From Lachnoclostridium sp. UBA3262 (GTDB taxonomy: Bacteria; Bacillota; Clostridia; Lachnospirales; Lachnospiraceae): 64,000 bases of DNA. The stretch spans positions 1 to 64,000 of the forward strand of contig DEUM01000040.1 in the NCBI GenBank assembly GCA_002362575.1. The letters are read 5' to 3'. Made by a program: the position numbers and the translations under genes. The notes below the pieces were generated by a model. That model saw nothing but the letters and a program-made list of their open reading frames with translations, had not been told where the DNA came from and searched no databases. Below, one piece after another: positions 43,458 through 52,187 of this stretch; position 1 is the first letter of the stretch, and each line of letters begins with the position of its first letter.

Positions 43458-44684
43458 ATGAAGAAAATTGGCATCATGGGAGGCACCTTTAATCCCATTC
43501 ACAATGCACATATTATGATGGCACAGGCAGCATACGAGCAATATCATCTGGATGAGGTCTGGTTTATGCCCTCAAAAAATCCTCCGCATAAAGAAAAAGA
43601 TAACATTGTATCAGAGGAGCACCGCACAAGGATGGTTCAGTTTGCCATTGACGGAATGAAACACTTTATCTTCTCTGACATGGAGTTAAAGCGAGAGGGG
43701 ACAACCTATACAAGTGACACACTTGCAGAAGTACATGAACAGCTGCCAGAGGCAGAATTATATTTTATTCTCGGAGGGGATTCGCTGGAGGGGCTTGTTC
43801 ACTGGCATGAGCCGGAAAAAATCTTAAAGCAGTGTATCATTCTCGCCGCCCCGCGAGGAAATATCGGTGCAGGGGAAATGAAGGAAATTTGTCAGACACA
43901 GGGGAAAAAATTACAGGGCACGATATTACCGATTAAAATGAATCATATTCAGATTTCCTCTGAGCAGATTCGGAAAAGATTGAAAAAAGGGAAGTCGGTA
44001 GCTGCTTATTGTCCGGAAAAGGTTAGAAACTACATTCATCTGCATGGCTTATATGACAGCACTATTATGAAATATAAGGCAAAAAAATTAGATAAAAATC
44101 TGTTAGAGGTGCTGGCTTCTACACTAAGGCCAAAACGCTTAGCCCATACAATGGGAGTCGCCTATACAGCAACTTCGCTGGCATTTTGTCACGGTGCAGA
44201 TGCAGGAAAAGCAGAACTGGCAGGGCTGCTTCATGATTGCGCAAAATACTATACCGGAGAGGAGCTGCGCACGCTATGTGAAAAACATAATATAGAACTG
44301 TCTCCTGTAGAATGTACGAACACGGCGCTTATCCATGCCAAATTTGGTGCATGGCTCGCCAGAGAACGGTATGGTATTCAGGATGAGGAAATCCTCTCTG
44401 CCATTTTCTGTCATACAACAGGAAAACCGAATATGACAATACTGGAAAAAATTATTTATGCCGCAGATTATATTGAGCCGGGACGACACATGGAATGTAA
44501 ACCACATGCTTTAGAAAAAATACGCAGAGAGTGTTTTCAGAATCTTGACCGGGGTATCTGTATGATTTCTGAGAATGTGGTCTGTTATCTTCGGCAGTTG
44601 GATATGGCAGTGGATGAAACCTCCATGCGGACGTATGAATATTACAAATCACTGCTGGAGAAAAATAGAGAAGGGAGAGGTTGA
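43458..44684 (+). CDS. nadD-yqeK: fused nicotinate-nucleotide adenylyltransferase and YqeK HD hydrolase
   Basis: One 408-residue frame joins two enzymes that are separate neighbours in Bacillus. Residues 1-200 are NadD (makes deamido-NAD from nicotinate mononucleotide and ATP): MGGTFNPIHNAH, in which the usual Gly of HxGH is Ala, GGDSLEGLVHWHEPEKIL and ISSEQIRKRL. Residues of about 210-408 are YqeK, an HD-domain Ap4A hydrolase: RLAHTMGVAYTATSLA, LLHDCAKYY and HTTGKPNMTILEKIIYAADYIEPGR. The reading frame has no break across the joint. rsfS begins six bases after the stop. Confidence 0.94.
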   Translation: MKKIGIMGGTFNPIHNAHIMMAQAAYEQYHLDEVWFMPSKNPPHKEKDNIVSEEHRTRMVQFAIDGMKHFIFSDMELKREGTTYTSDTLAEVHEQLPEAELYFILGGDSLEGLVHWHEPEKILKQCIILAAPRGNIGAGEMKEICQTQGKKLQGTILPIKMNHIQISSEQIRKRLKKGKSVAAYCPEKVRNYIHLHGLYDSTIMKYKAKKLDKNLLEVLASTLRPKRLAHTMGVAYTATSLAFCHGADAGKAELAGLLHDCAKYYTGEELRTLCEKHNIELSPVECTNTALIHAKFGAWLARERYGIQDEEILSAIFCHTTGKPNMTILEKIIYAADYIEPGRHMECKPHALEKIRRECFQNLDRGICMISENVVCYLRQLDMAVDETSMRTYEYYKSLLEKNREGRG

Positions 44685-44690
44685 ATTCGT

Positions 44691-45047
44691 ATGGAAAACA
44701 ATTCACAGGAAATTGCCCGCATTGCTTACGACGCTTTAGACGAAAAGCTTGGGCAGGATATTGAAATTCTGAAAATTGATGAGATTTCGGTAATTGCTGA
44801 TTATCTAATTATCGCAAGTGGAAACAATCTTTCGCAGATTGGCGCTATGATTGATTTGACGGAAGAAAAACTTGGACAGGCCGGATTTACCAGTAAAAGA
44901 ATAGAGGGAAGTAAAAACTCTACATGGGTACTGATGGACTATGGGGATGTCATTATTCATGTATTTTCAAAAGAAGACCGTTTATTCTATGATTTGGAAA
45001 GAATCTGGCGAGACGGAAGAAAAGTATCAAGAGATGAACTGAATTAG
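44691..45047 (+). CDS. rsfS: ribosomal silencing factor RsfS
   Basis: A 118-residue Iojap/RsfS protein that binds L14 and blocks subunit joining under starvation. The core ADYLIIASGNNLSQIGAMID and GSKNSTWVLMDYGDVIIHVF is typical. It closes the operon that began at rplU and a strong terminator follows. Confidence 0.96.
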   Translation: MENNSQEIARIAYDALDEKLGQDIEILKIDEISVIADYLIIASGNNLSQIGAMIDLTEEKLGQAGFTSKRIEGSKNSTWVLMDYGDVIIHVFSKEDRLFYDLERIWRDGRKVSRDELN

Positions 45048-45059
45048 AATATCGAAAAA

Positions 45060-45105
45060 AACATTGGAAAAAGCGCCGTAGAAACCCGACGCTTTTTTCA
45101 ATGTT
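45060..45105. terminator. terminator between rsfS and lexA
   Basis: 16-bp arms AACATTGGAAAAAGCG (45060-45075) and CGCTTTTTTCAATGTT (45090-45105) pair with a single G-U. A- and T-runs in the arms make it work for both convergent genes. Confidence 0.88.
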
Positions 45106-45141
45106 AATAAAATTTCCAACCGCACCGACAAAAAAGTTTTC

Positions 45142-45756
45142 CTACAACAACCGGAACAAACCAACAACCGTTCCGAGGATAACTACCTCATCTACATAAA
45201 TTGGCTCCATCGTATCATTTTCCGGCTGAAGACGGTAACGCCCATCTTCTTTGTAATAAGTCTTTACCGTTGCCGAATCATCCACCAACGCGACAACAAT
45301 ATCTCCATTATTCGCAACGGATGTCTGGCGGATTATAATTTTATCGCCGTCATAAATACCGACATTAATCATACTTTCTCCACGTACATCCAGCATAAAT
45401 AAATCGCCTGCCGGCAAAACATCGGAAACAAGAGGGAAATACCCGCTAATATTCTGCTCCGCAAATATCGGCTGTCCTGCCGCAACCTGACCAATCATTG
45501 GAATGTTCCGCATTTCTCTGCGTGTTATATTAAATTCATCGTCTACAATTTCAATGGCTCTTGGCTTCGTAGGATCGCGGCGGATGTAACCATTCTTCTC
45601 CAAGGTTTCTAAGTGAGAGTGAACGGAAGACGTTGATTTCAGATGAGCTGCCGCACATATTTCACGAACCGTAGGCGGATATCCCTTCTCCATAATCTGT
45701 TCTTTTATATATGCCAGGATTTCAGCCTGTTTGTCTGATATTCTGCCATTTCCCAT
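45142..45756 (-). CDS. lexA: SOS repressor LexA
   Basis: Repressor of the DNA-damage response, 204 residues. The N-terminal winged helix (1-70) has YPPTVREICAAAHLKSTSSVHSHL; the autocleavage site Ala93-Gly94 is in GQVAAGQP; the catalytic pair is Ser128 (GESMI) and Lys165 (SATVKTYY). All needed for RecA-stimulated self-cleavage are present. Two candidate LexA boxes overlap its own promoter, so autorepression is likely. It is transcribed divergently from the SH3 protein gene. Confidence 0.97.
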   Translation of the reverse strand: MGNGRISDKQAEILAYIKEQIMEKGYPPTVREICAAAHLKSTSSVHSHLETLEKNGYIRRDPTKPRAIEIVDDEFNITRREMRNIPMIGQVAAGQPIFAEQNISGYFPLVSDVLPAGDLFMLDVRGESMINVGIYDGDKIIIRQTSVANNGDIVVALVDDSATVKTYYKEDGRYRLQPENDTMEPIYVDEVVILGTVVGLFRLL

Positions 45757-45787
45757 ATCATATTCCTCCCTTTAAATAGTTGTTATG

Positions 45788-45805
45788 AGCAAACAACAGT
45801 TTGCT
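45788..45805 (-). promoter_or_regulatory. candidate LexA operator 2
   Basis: Inverted repeat AGCAAAC (45788-45794)/GTTTGCT (45799-45805) with the core AAAC-n4-GTTT, close to the Gram-positive SOS box GAAC-n4-GTTC/T. It lies just downstream of the -10 of the lexA promoter. Confidence 0.55.
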
Positions 45806-45814
45806 TTCATATAT

Positions 45815-45843
45815 AATATATCATACTCCCCGTCACATGTCAA
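45815..45843 (-). promoter_or_regulatory. lexA promoter
   Basis: Minus strand TTGACA (45843-45838), 17-base spacer, TATATT (45820-45815). Its -35 overlaps operator 1. Confidence 0.75.
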
Positions 45844-45853
45844 ACAAATGTTC
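45841..45853 (-). promoter_or_regulatory. candidate LexA operator 1
   Basis: Minus strand GAACATTTGTTTG fits the Gram-positive LexA box GAAC-n4-GTTT/C. It overlaps the lexA -35 element, and it is also close to the divergent SH3-gene promoter. Confidence 0.7.
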
Positions 45854-45878
45854 TATTTTTAATAAAAATAATTTTCCA

Positions 45879-45907
45879 TAGACAAACAGCACCGAAATGG
45901 TTATAAT
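45879..45907 (+). promoter_or_regulatory. promoter of the SH3 protein gene
   Basis: TAGACA (45879-45884), 17-base spacer, perfect TATAAT (45902-45907). Confidence 0.65.
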
Positions 45908-45942
45908 AAACAAAGATAATAATAGAAGGAGTGTACAAAGGA

Positions 45943-46704
45943 ATGAAGGAGAATCAGGAAGGCTTTTTTGCCAAAATGAAAAATGCGGAACGAAGTGGTT
46001 TTGAAATAACAATGTTCGTAATAAGTGTGGTCGTTGCTTTAGCAGTATTGATTAGCGTTATCTGGCTGGCCATCTTTTGGAATAAAGCAAACTCAAATAA
46101 GATTACGGATGAGGAGGCAGACGCATCCTCTGTAACGGAAAGTGCTGTAGCAGTGGAAACCGAAGAACCGACAGCAACGCCATATGGCAGCGCCATTATC
46201 ACGGACAAGCCAGTTAGTGAGGATGATGACGAAACAGTTGATGAAGATTTGGCTAAAAGTAAATATGGCTACACGACGGCTGTTGTTAATCTGAGAAGCG
46301 CTGCATCGCTGACTGCTTCCGTTGTCACAAAGGTGCCGCTTCACGCAAAGGTAAAATTGATTAAACTTCACGATAAAGAATGGATGGAAGTAACCTATAA
46401 CGGAATGAATGGCTTTATCAATGCGATGTATCTGTCAGCTACAAAACCAGATACCGTTGCCGTACCGACGGTACAGCCGACCAGACAGCCGGCAGCGGCA
46501 ACAAAGCCGCCGAAGAAGACGGCTAAGCCGACCAAGAAGCCGAAAAAAACCAAGAAACCAAAAAGGACGCCAAAACCGACTAAAACACCAAACGTAAAGA
46601 CACCAAAGCCAACAGAGAGACCAACGGAGGCGCCAACAGAAAAGCCGACAGAGGCGCCAACGAAGCCTCCGGTGGAGACAGAAGATCCGGCACAAGGCGA
46701 ATGA
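45943..46704 (+). CDS. membrane-anchored bacterial SH3 domain protein with Lys/Pro/Thr tail
   Basis: A 253-residue envelope protein: N-terminal transmembrane helix (about 19-45), acidic linker, one bacterial SH3 (SH3_3) domain (about 100-160, VVNLRSAASLTASVVTKVP and WMEVTYNGMNGFI), then a low-complexity tail of Lys-Pro, Thr-Pro and PTEAPT-type repeats that resembles wall-spanning regions. Such SH3 domains bind peptidoglycan peptides. ATG 45943 is placed after GAAGGAG, about 11 bases away, with a GTG at 45931 possible. It stands before mutS without terminator. Confidence 0.85.
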   Translation: MKENQEGFFAKMKNAERSGFEITMFVISVVVALAVLISVIWLAIFWNKANSNKITDEEADASSVTESAVAVETEEPTATPYGSAIITDKPVSEDDDETVDEDLAKSKYGYTTAVVNLRSAASLTASVVTKVPLHAKVKLIKLHDKEWMEVTYNGMNGFINAMYLSATKPDTVAVPTVQPTRQPAAATKPPKKTAKPTKKPKKTKKPKRTPKPTKTPNVKTPKPTERPTEAPTEKPTEAPTKPPVETEDPAQGE

Positions 46705-46737
46705 TCGAAAAGGTACAAGAGTAAGAGAGGTTAAGAA

Positions 46738-49368
46738 ATGGAACAGCTGACACCAATGATGCAGCAATATATGGAAACAAAGAAACAGTATAAGGACTGC
46801 ATACTTTTTTACCGGCTTGGTGATTTCTATGAAATGTTTTTTGACGATGCCCTGTGTGCATCCAAAGAACTCGAAATTACCTTGACGGGAAAAAGCTGCG
46901 GACTAAAAGAGCGGGCACCCATGTGTGGTGTCCCGTTTCATTCTGCGGAAAGTTACATAAACCGTCTGGTGGAAAAAGGCTATAAGGTAGCGATTTGCGA
47001 ACAGATGGAAGATCCGAAATTGGCAAAGGGACTTGTAAAAAGAGACGTTATCCGCATTGTAACACCGGGGACAAACTGTTATATCGGTTCGTTGGATGAA
47101 TCAAAAAATAATTACCTTATGGGAATCGTATCCATTGATAATAGTTTTGGTATTTCTTTTGTCGACGTCACGACAGGTGAGTATTATATGACGGAGGTGG
47201 ACAGTCTTAGTAAGCTGCTCGACGAGATAAACAAGTTTATGCCATCCGAAATTATCTGCAATGATTCCTTTTATATATGTGGTGCCGATTTGACGGATTT
47301 AAGCGAGCGGCTTGGTATTGCCATATCGGCACTGGAACCTCGGTATTTTGATAAGGATATATGTAACCGCGTGCTATGCAGGCATTTTCAAGTGTCTACT
47401 CTTGAAGGACTCGGATTGAAGGAGTATTCCATCGGCGTGACTGCCGCCGGGTGTGTGATGCAGTATTTGGAAGAAACACAGAAATGTTCGCTGGCACATA
47501 TTTCTAAGATTAAACCTTATCAGACGGGAAAATATATGCTTCTTGACCGGAACACAAGAAGAAATCTTGAGCTCGTCGAAACACTGCGCGAAAAGCAGAA
47601 AAGAGGCTCCCTTTTGTGGGTGCTGGATAAGACAAAAACAGCAATGGGCGCGAGGAAGCTCCGCAGTTGTCTGGAACAACCGCTGATTGACAGGGAGCAG
47701 ATTGAAAAACGTTATGATGCGATAGAGGAATTGAACGAAAATGTTATCACAAGGGAGGAAATGCGGGAATATCTGAATCCGGTATACGATTTGGAACGCC
47801 TGCTGAGTAAAATCAGTTATAAAACGGTAAACCCAAGAGATATGATTGCACTAGAATCCTCACTGTCGATGCTGCCTCATATCCGTTTTTTATGCAGTAA
47901 CTTTAAGTCCCAGTTATTTCAGGAATTATATCAGAAGTTGGATCCTTTGGAAGATATGTTTCAGCTGATACATGACGCGATTGAAGAGGAGCCTCCTATT
48001 TCTGTAAGAGAAGGCGGTATTTTCAAAAATGGGTTTCATGAAGAAATTGACAAGCTGAGAAATGCCAAAACAGAAGGAAAAGACTGGCTTGCCGACTTAG
48101 AAGCAAGAGAAAAAGAAAATACAGGAATTAAAAATCTGAGGATTAAATACAACAAGGTATTTGGATATTATCTGGAAGTAACAAAATCCTTTATCAGTCA
48201 GGTGCCAGACACATGGATACGCAAGCAGACATTGACCAACGCAGAGAGGTATACCACACCGGAATTAAAAGAAATGGAAGACGTCATACTGGGAGCGGAA
48301 GACCGGCTTTATAATCTTGAATATGCCGTGTTCTGTGACTTGCGCGATAAGATTTTTGCGCAGATGGAGAGGATTCAAAATACTGCTTCTGTAATCGCCA
48401 TGATTGATATGCTCGGCTCACTTGCCTATGTGGCGGAACACAACCATTATGTAAGGCCAAGATTAAACCAAAAGGGTGAAATCCATATTAAAGAGGGACG
48501 GCATCCGGTTATTGAGCGCATGATAGAACATGATATGTTTATTTCGAACGACACCTTTCTGGATGAAGATACACACCGGGTAGTCATTATTACCGGCCCG
48601 AACATGGCAGGAAAATCTACCTATATGAGACAGACGGCGCTCATTGTCCTTATGGCACAGATTGGCTCTTTTGTACCAGCCCAGTCAGCTGACATTTCAC
48701 TCGTTGACCGAATTTTTACAAGAGTAGGAGCTTCCGATGATCTGGCGAGCGGACAAAGTACCTTTATGGTAGAGATGACAGAGGTGGCTAACATTTTACA
48801 TAATGCAACGAAAGACAGCCTGATTATTCTGGATGAAATCGGGCGTGGGACAAGCACCTTCGACGGTCTCAGTATTGCATGGTCGGTTGTCGAACATATT
48901 GTAGACAAAAAAAAGATTGGGGCCAAAACCCTATTCGCCACCCACTATCATGAACTGACAGAATTGGAAGGAAAGCTTGAGGGCGTGCAGAACTACTGCA
49001 TTGCGGTAAAAGAGGATGGCGAAGACATTGTCTTTCTGCGTAAAATCGTGAAAGGCGGTGCGGACCGCAGCTATGGTATTCAGGTGGCGAAGTTGGCAGG
49101 CGTACCGGAGGAAGTGTTAGAACGCGCACGTGAAATTTCTAACTGCCTTGAGGTGGAAAGTGAGAGCTACACAATTCCGGCTGAAATGAAAACAGAAAAA
49201 CCAGATGCCGGGGAAATGACACAGTTGTCAATTTTTGATACAATGGGCAATAACCAGACAGAGGATATTTTGTTTGAATTGAGAGATATCAATCTCTCGG
49301 AAGTGACGCCGATGGATGCCATGAATCTTGTGTATAAATGGCAGAACCAATTAAAAGAACGATGGTAG
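46738..49368 (+). CDS. mutS: DNA mismatch repair protein MutS
   Basis: Mismatch-recognition ATPase of 876 residues. The mismatch-reading GDFYEMFFDDA motif with its Phe is at about 27-37; the ATPase has Walker A GPNMAGKST, Walker B LIILDEIGRGTSTFDG and the FATHYHELTELE loop. The C-terminal DAMNLVYKWQNQL is the usual MutS tail. mutL follows after nine bases, so both repair proteins are co-expressed. Confidence 0.98.
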   Translation: MEQLTPMMQQYMETKKQYKDCILFYRLGDFYEMFFDDALCASKELEITLTGKSCGLKERAPMCGVPFHSAESYINRLVEKGYKVAICEQMEDPKLAKGLVKRDVIRIVTPGTNCYIGSLDESKNNYLMGIVSIDNSFGISFVDVTTGEYYMTEVDSLSKLLDEINKFMPSEIICNDSFYICGADLTDLSERLGIAISALEPRYFDKDICNRVLCRHFQVSTLEGLGLKEYSIGVTAAGCVMQYLEETQKCSLAHISKIKPYQTGKYMLLDRNTRRNLELVETLREKQKRGSLLWVLDKTKTAMGARKLRSCLEQPLIDREQIEKRYDAIEELNENVITREEMREYLNPVYDLERLLSKISYKTVNPRDMIALESSLSMLPHIRFLCSNFKSQLFQELYQKLDPLEDMFQLIHDAIEEEPPISVREGGIFKNGFHEEIDKLRNAKTEGKDWLADLEAREKENTGIKNLRIKYNKVFGYYLEVTKSFISQVPDTWIRKQTLTNAERYTTPELKEMEDVILGAEDRLYNLEYAVFCDLRDKIFAQMERIQNTASVIAMIDMLGSLAYVAEHNHYVRPRLNQKGEIHIKEGRHPVIERMIEHDMFISNDTFLDEDTHRVVIITGPNMAGKSTYMRQTALIVLMAQIGSFVPAQSADISLVDRIFTRVGASDDLASGQSTFMVEMTEVANILHNATKDSLIILDEIGRGTSTFDGLSIAWSVVEHIVDKKKIGAKTLFATHYHELTELEGKLEGVQNYCIAVKEDGEDIVFLRKIVKGGADRSYGIQVAKLAGVPEEVLERAREISNCLEVESESYTIPAEMKTEKPDAGEMTQLSIFDTMGNNQTEDILFELRDINLSEVTPMDAMNLVYKWQNQLKERW

Positions 49369-49377
49369 GAGATAATT

Positions 49378-51216
49378 ATGATTCAGGTATTAGACCAGAA
49401 AACGATTAATCAGATTGCAGCAGGAGAGGTAATTGAACGACCGATGGCAGTCGTCAAGGAACTGGTCGAAAATGCGATTGATGCAGGGGCAACTGCTGTT
49501 ACAATTGAAATCAAAGAGGGCGGTATTTCTTTTATACGGGTTACTGATAACGGCTCCGGAATCGCAAAAGAGGAAATACAGACTGCATTTTTGCGCCATG
49601 CTACAAGTAAGATTAAATCCATGGAAGATTTGCTGAGCGTTCACAGCCTTGGCTTCCGGGGAGAAGCACTGTCCAGTATCGCCGCTGTGTCACAGGTGGA
49701 GCTGATTACCCGCAGACCGGAGGATATTACCGGAACAAGGTATGAGATTGCAGGGGGACAGGAAAAAGCAAAAGAGGACGTCGGGTGTCCGGAGGGCACT
49801 ACGTTCATTATGCGGAATCTTTTTTATAACACACCGGCAAGACGGAAGTTTTTGAAGACAAAGACGACGGAGGGAAATTATATTCAGGATTTGATTCTCC
49901 GGTATTGTCTCGCCCATGCGGAAATCCGGTTTCATTTTATTTCTGACGGAAAAAGTAAAATTCAGACTTCAGGGGATGGACAGGTAAAAACAAATATCTT
50001 CTATAACTATGGTGCGGATGTGACAAAGTGTATCATTCCGGTGCAGGCTTCTGAAAACAACATGAGATTATCCGGCTTTATCGGAAAGCCGGAGCTATCG
50101 CGCGGCAACCGGACGTTTATGAATTATTTTGTCAATGGCAGGTATATCAAAAGTCCGGTTATTACAAGTGCCATTGAACATGCTTATAAAAGTTTTCTTA
50201 TGGGACACCGTTATCCGTTTACTGCCCTGATGTTACAAATTGACAGCAGCTTTATTGACGTGAATGTTCATCCGACAAAAATGGAAGTACGTTTTACGAA
50301 TCAGGAAGATGTCTATAATCTTTTCCTCCATGCGATTCAAGATACTCTGAAGCAGATTACCCTAATCCCGGAGGTTTCTTTATCATCGGAGAACACGACG
50401 AAAAAGGACAGTCCGGTCATCGAAAAAAAAGCACCAGAACCATTTGAAAATACGAGACAGAAAAAGGAAGAAGAAAATCAGCAAAGGAATATTGAATATA
50501 CGAAAACAGAAAGGGCTTTGTCTGAAGCCAGTATGCTGAAAGAACGGGCAGATTGGAGCAAAGACAGCGTTACGGCAGAAAAAAAAGTAGATTTTTCACA
50601 GACAAACCTCTTGAAAGAGGAGCTTGTTTCAGAGGACAAACCGCAGTTTCGTATCGTAGGACAGGTTTTTGATACATACTGGCTTATCGAGTACCAGTCG
50701 GAGCTTCTTATCATAGACCAGCACGCTGCACATGAAAAAGTGTTATATGAGAATCTGATGGCGCAGCTAAAAGAAAAAGACGGACTGAGCCAGAACCTTC
50801 TGGCCCCGATTGTCATAACATTATCCGGGCGGGAAATAGAGGTGCTGGAGGAGAATAGGACGGCGTTTGAAAAACTGGGATTTCGCTTTGAACCCTTTGG
50901 CAATAAAGACTATATTATCAATGGAGTGCCAGCGGATTTTCTGAATGTTGCATCGAAGGAATTGTTTCTTGAAATGCTGGACGGCATGCTCGGCGAGGGA
51001 GGCCGAGGAGCAGCAGAAATTGTTCTGGAGCGGTGCGCCTCTATGGCATGTAAGGCTGCCGTGAAGGGAAAACAGATGATGTCATACATGGAAGCGGAGA
51101 AGCTAATCGGACAGATGTTACAGATGGACCAGCCGTATCACTGTCCGCACGGACGTCCGACAACGATAGCCATGAGTAAATATGAATTTGACAAAAAATT
51201 TAAGCGAATCATCTAG
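49378..51216 (+). CDS. mutL: DNA mismatch repair protein MutL
   Basis: GHKL ATPase of 612 residues that links MutS to strand incision. The N-terminal ATP site shows VVKELVENAIDAGAT, DNGSGI and HSLGFRGEALSSIAAVS. The C-terminal endonuclease domain has the DQHAAHEKVLYE motif (metal-binding, in the place of the DQHA-x2-E-x4-E signature), ACKAAVKGKQMM, and CPHGRPT, so it should be a nicking-type MutL. A variable Lys/Glu linker lies between (about 335-420). Confidence 0.97.
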   Translation: MIQVLDQKTINQIAAGEVIERPMAVVKELVENAIDAGATAVTIEIKEGGISFIRVTDNGSGIAKEEIQTAFLRHATSKIKSMEDLLSVHSLGFRGEALSSIAAVSQVELITRRPEDITGTRYEIAGGQEKAKEDVGCPEGTTFIMRNLFYNTPARRKFLKTKTTEGNYIQDLILRYCLAHAEIRFHFISDGKSKIQTSGDGQVKTNIFYNYGADVTKCIIPVQASENNMRLSGFIGKPELSRGNRTFMNYFVNGRYIKSPVITSAIEHAYKSFLMGHRYPFTALMLQIDSSFIDVNVHPTKMEVRFTNQEDVYNLFLHAIQDTLKQITLIPEVSLSSENTTKKDSPVIEKKAPEPFENTRQKKEEENQQRNIEYTKTERALSEASMLKERADWSKDSVTAEKKVDFSQTNLLKEELVSEDKPQFRIVGQVFDTYWLIEYQSELLIIDQHAAHEKVLYENLMAQLKEKDGLSQNLLAPIVITLSGREIEVLEENRTAFEKLGFRFEPFGNKDYIINGVPADFLNVASKELFLEMLDGMLGEGGRGAAEIVLERCASMACKAAVKGKQMMSYMEAEKLIGQMLQMDQPYHCPHGRPTTIAMSKYEFDKKFKRII

Positions 51217-51242
51217 CGAATTATCCATCAAAGGAGGGCATT

Positions 51243-52187
51243 ATGTCAAAACCACTGATTATACTGACCGGACCAACGGCGGTTGGAAAGACAGAAACAT
51301 CCCTCCGTCTGGCCAGCGTATGTAACGGGGAAATCATTTCTGCTGATTCGATGCAGGTATACCGCCATATGGATATCGGCACGGCAAAGATAAGGCCGGA
51401 ACAGATGCAGGGAATCCCTCATTATATGATAGATGAATGGGAGCCGGACGAGGAATTCAATGTATTTCTCTTTCAAAAAAAAGTAAAGAAATATATTGAG
51501 GATATTCACAGCAGGGGAAAAATCCCGATTCTGACAGGCGGAACGGGTTTTTATATACAGGCAGTTCTGTACGATATTGATTTTTCATCCGGGCAGGAGG
51601 ATGACAGCTACCGAAAGGAATTAGAGGAAAAAGCGGAGAGAGAGGGGAAACATGCACTTTATAAAAAACTTTTGGAAACCGATCCGGAGTCCGCAGAAAT
51701 CATCCACGAAAACAATGTAAAACGAGTTATCCGCGCACTGGAATATTATCATTTTACCGGGCAGAAAATATCGGCTCACAATGCAGAACAGAGGGAGAGA
51801 AAGTCGCCCTATAATTTTCTGTATATCGTATTAAATACGGAGCGTAAAACATTATATGAACGGATTGATAAGCGGGTAGACCTTATGATGAGAGATGGAC
51901 TTGCCGATGAGGTGGCAGGGCTTTTAGAGCGGGGTTATGACAGAAGCCTTGTATCTATGCAGGGACTCGGTTATAAGGAAATCGCGGCGGCGCTTTCCGG
52001 GGAATGTACGATGGAGGAAGCCGTTTACAAAATCAAACGGGATACGAGACATTTTGCCAAGCGGCAGCTGACGTGGTTCCGGCGGGAGAAAGAGGTCACG
52101 ATGCTTTTTAAAGAGTCCTTTCACGACGTCGGGGAAATCGTACAGGAAATTATAAAATTAGCAGAGAAAAGAGGAATCTTACATTGA
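51243..52187 (+). CDS. miaA: tRNA dimethylallyltransferase MiaA
   Basis: Adds a dimethylallyl group to A37 of UNN-reading tRNAs. At 314 residues it has normal length; signatures are the P-loop GPTAVGKT, ISADSMQVYRHMDIGTAK, GGTGFYIQA, and the later DTRHFAKRQLTWFR. AGGAGGG precedes the ATG. The mutS-mutL-miaA order is the standard one. It overlaps the next gene by four bases. Confidence 0.97.
   Translation: MSKPLIILTGPTAVGKTETSLRLASVCNGEIISADSMQVYRHMDIGTAKIRPEQMQGIPHYMIDEWEPDEEFNVFLFQKKVKKYIEDIHSRGKIPILTGGTGFYIQAVLYDIDFSSGQEDDSYRKELEEKAEREGKHALYKKLLETDPESAEIIHENNVKRVIRALEYYHFTGQKISAHNAEQRERKSPYNFLYIVLNTERKTLYERIDKRVDLMMRDGLADEVAGLLERGYDRSLVSMQGLGYKEIAAALSGECTMEEAVYKIKRDTRHFAKRQLTWFRREKEVTMLFKESFHDVGEIVQEIIKLAEKRGILH

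Noticed and set aside
46480..46690. Repetitive Lys-Pro/Thr-Pro coding stretch that looks like a tandem DNA repeat
   Set aside because: The repeats follow codon phase and encode the low-complexity tail of the SH3 protein; units are irregular, so this is not a CRISPR or VNTR array.
46395..46767. Open minus-strand frames rich in Gly/Phe or Leu/Arg opposite the SH3 gene
   Set aside because: Low-complexity shadows of the Lys/Pro/Thr repeat on the other strand, without start signals.
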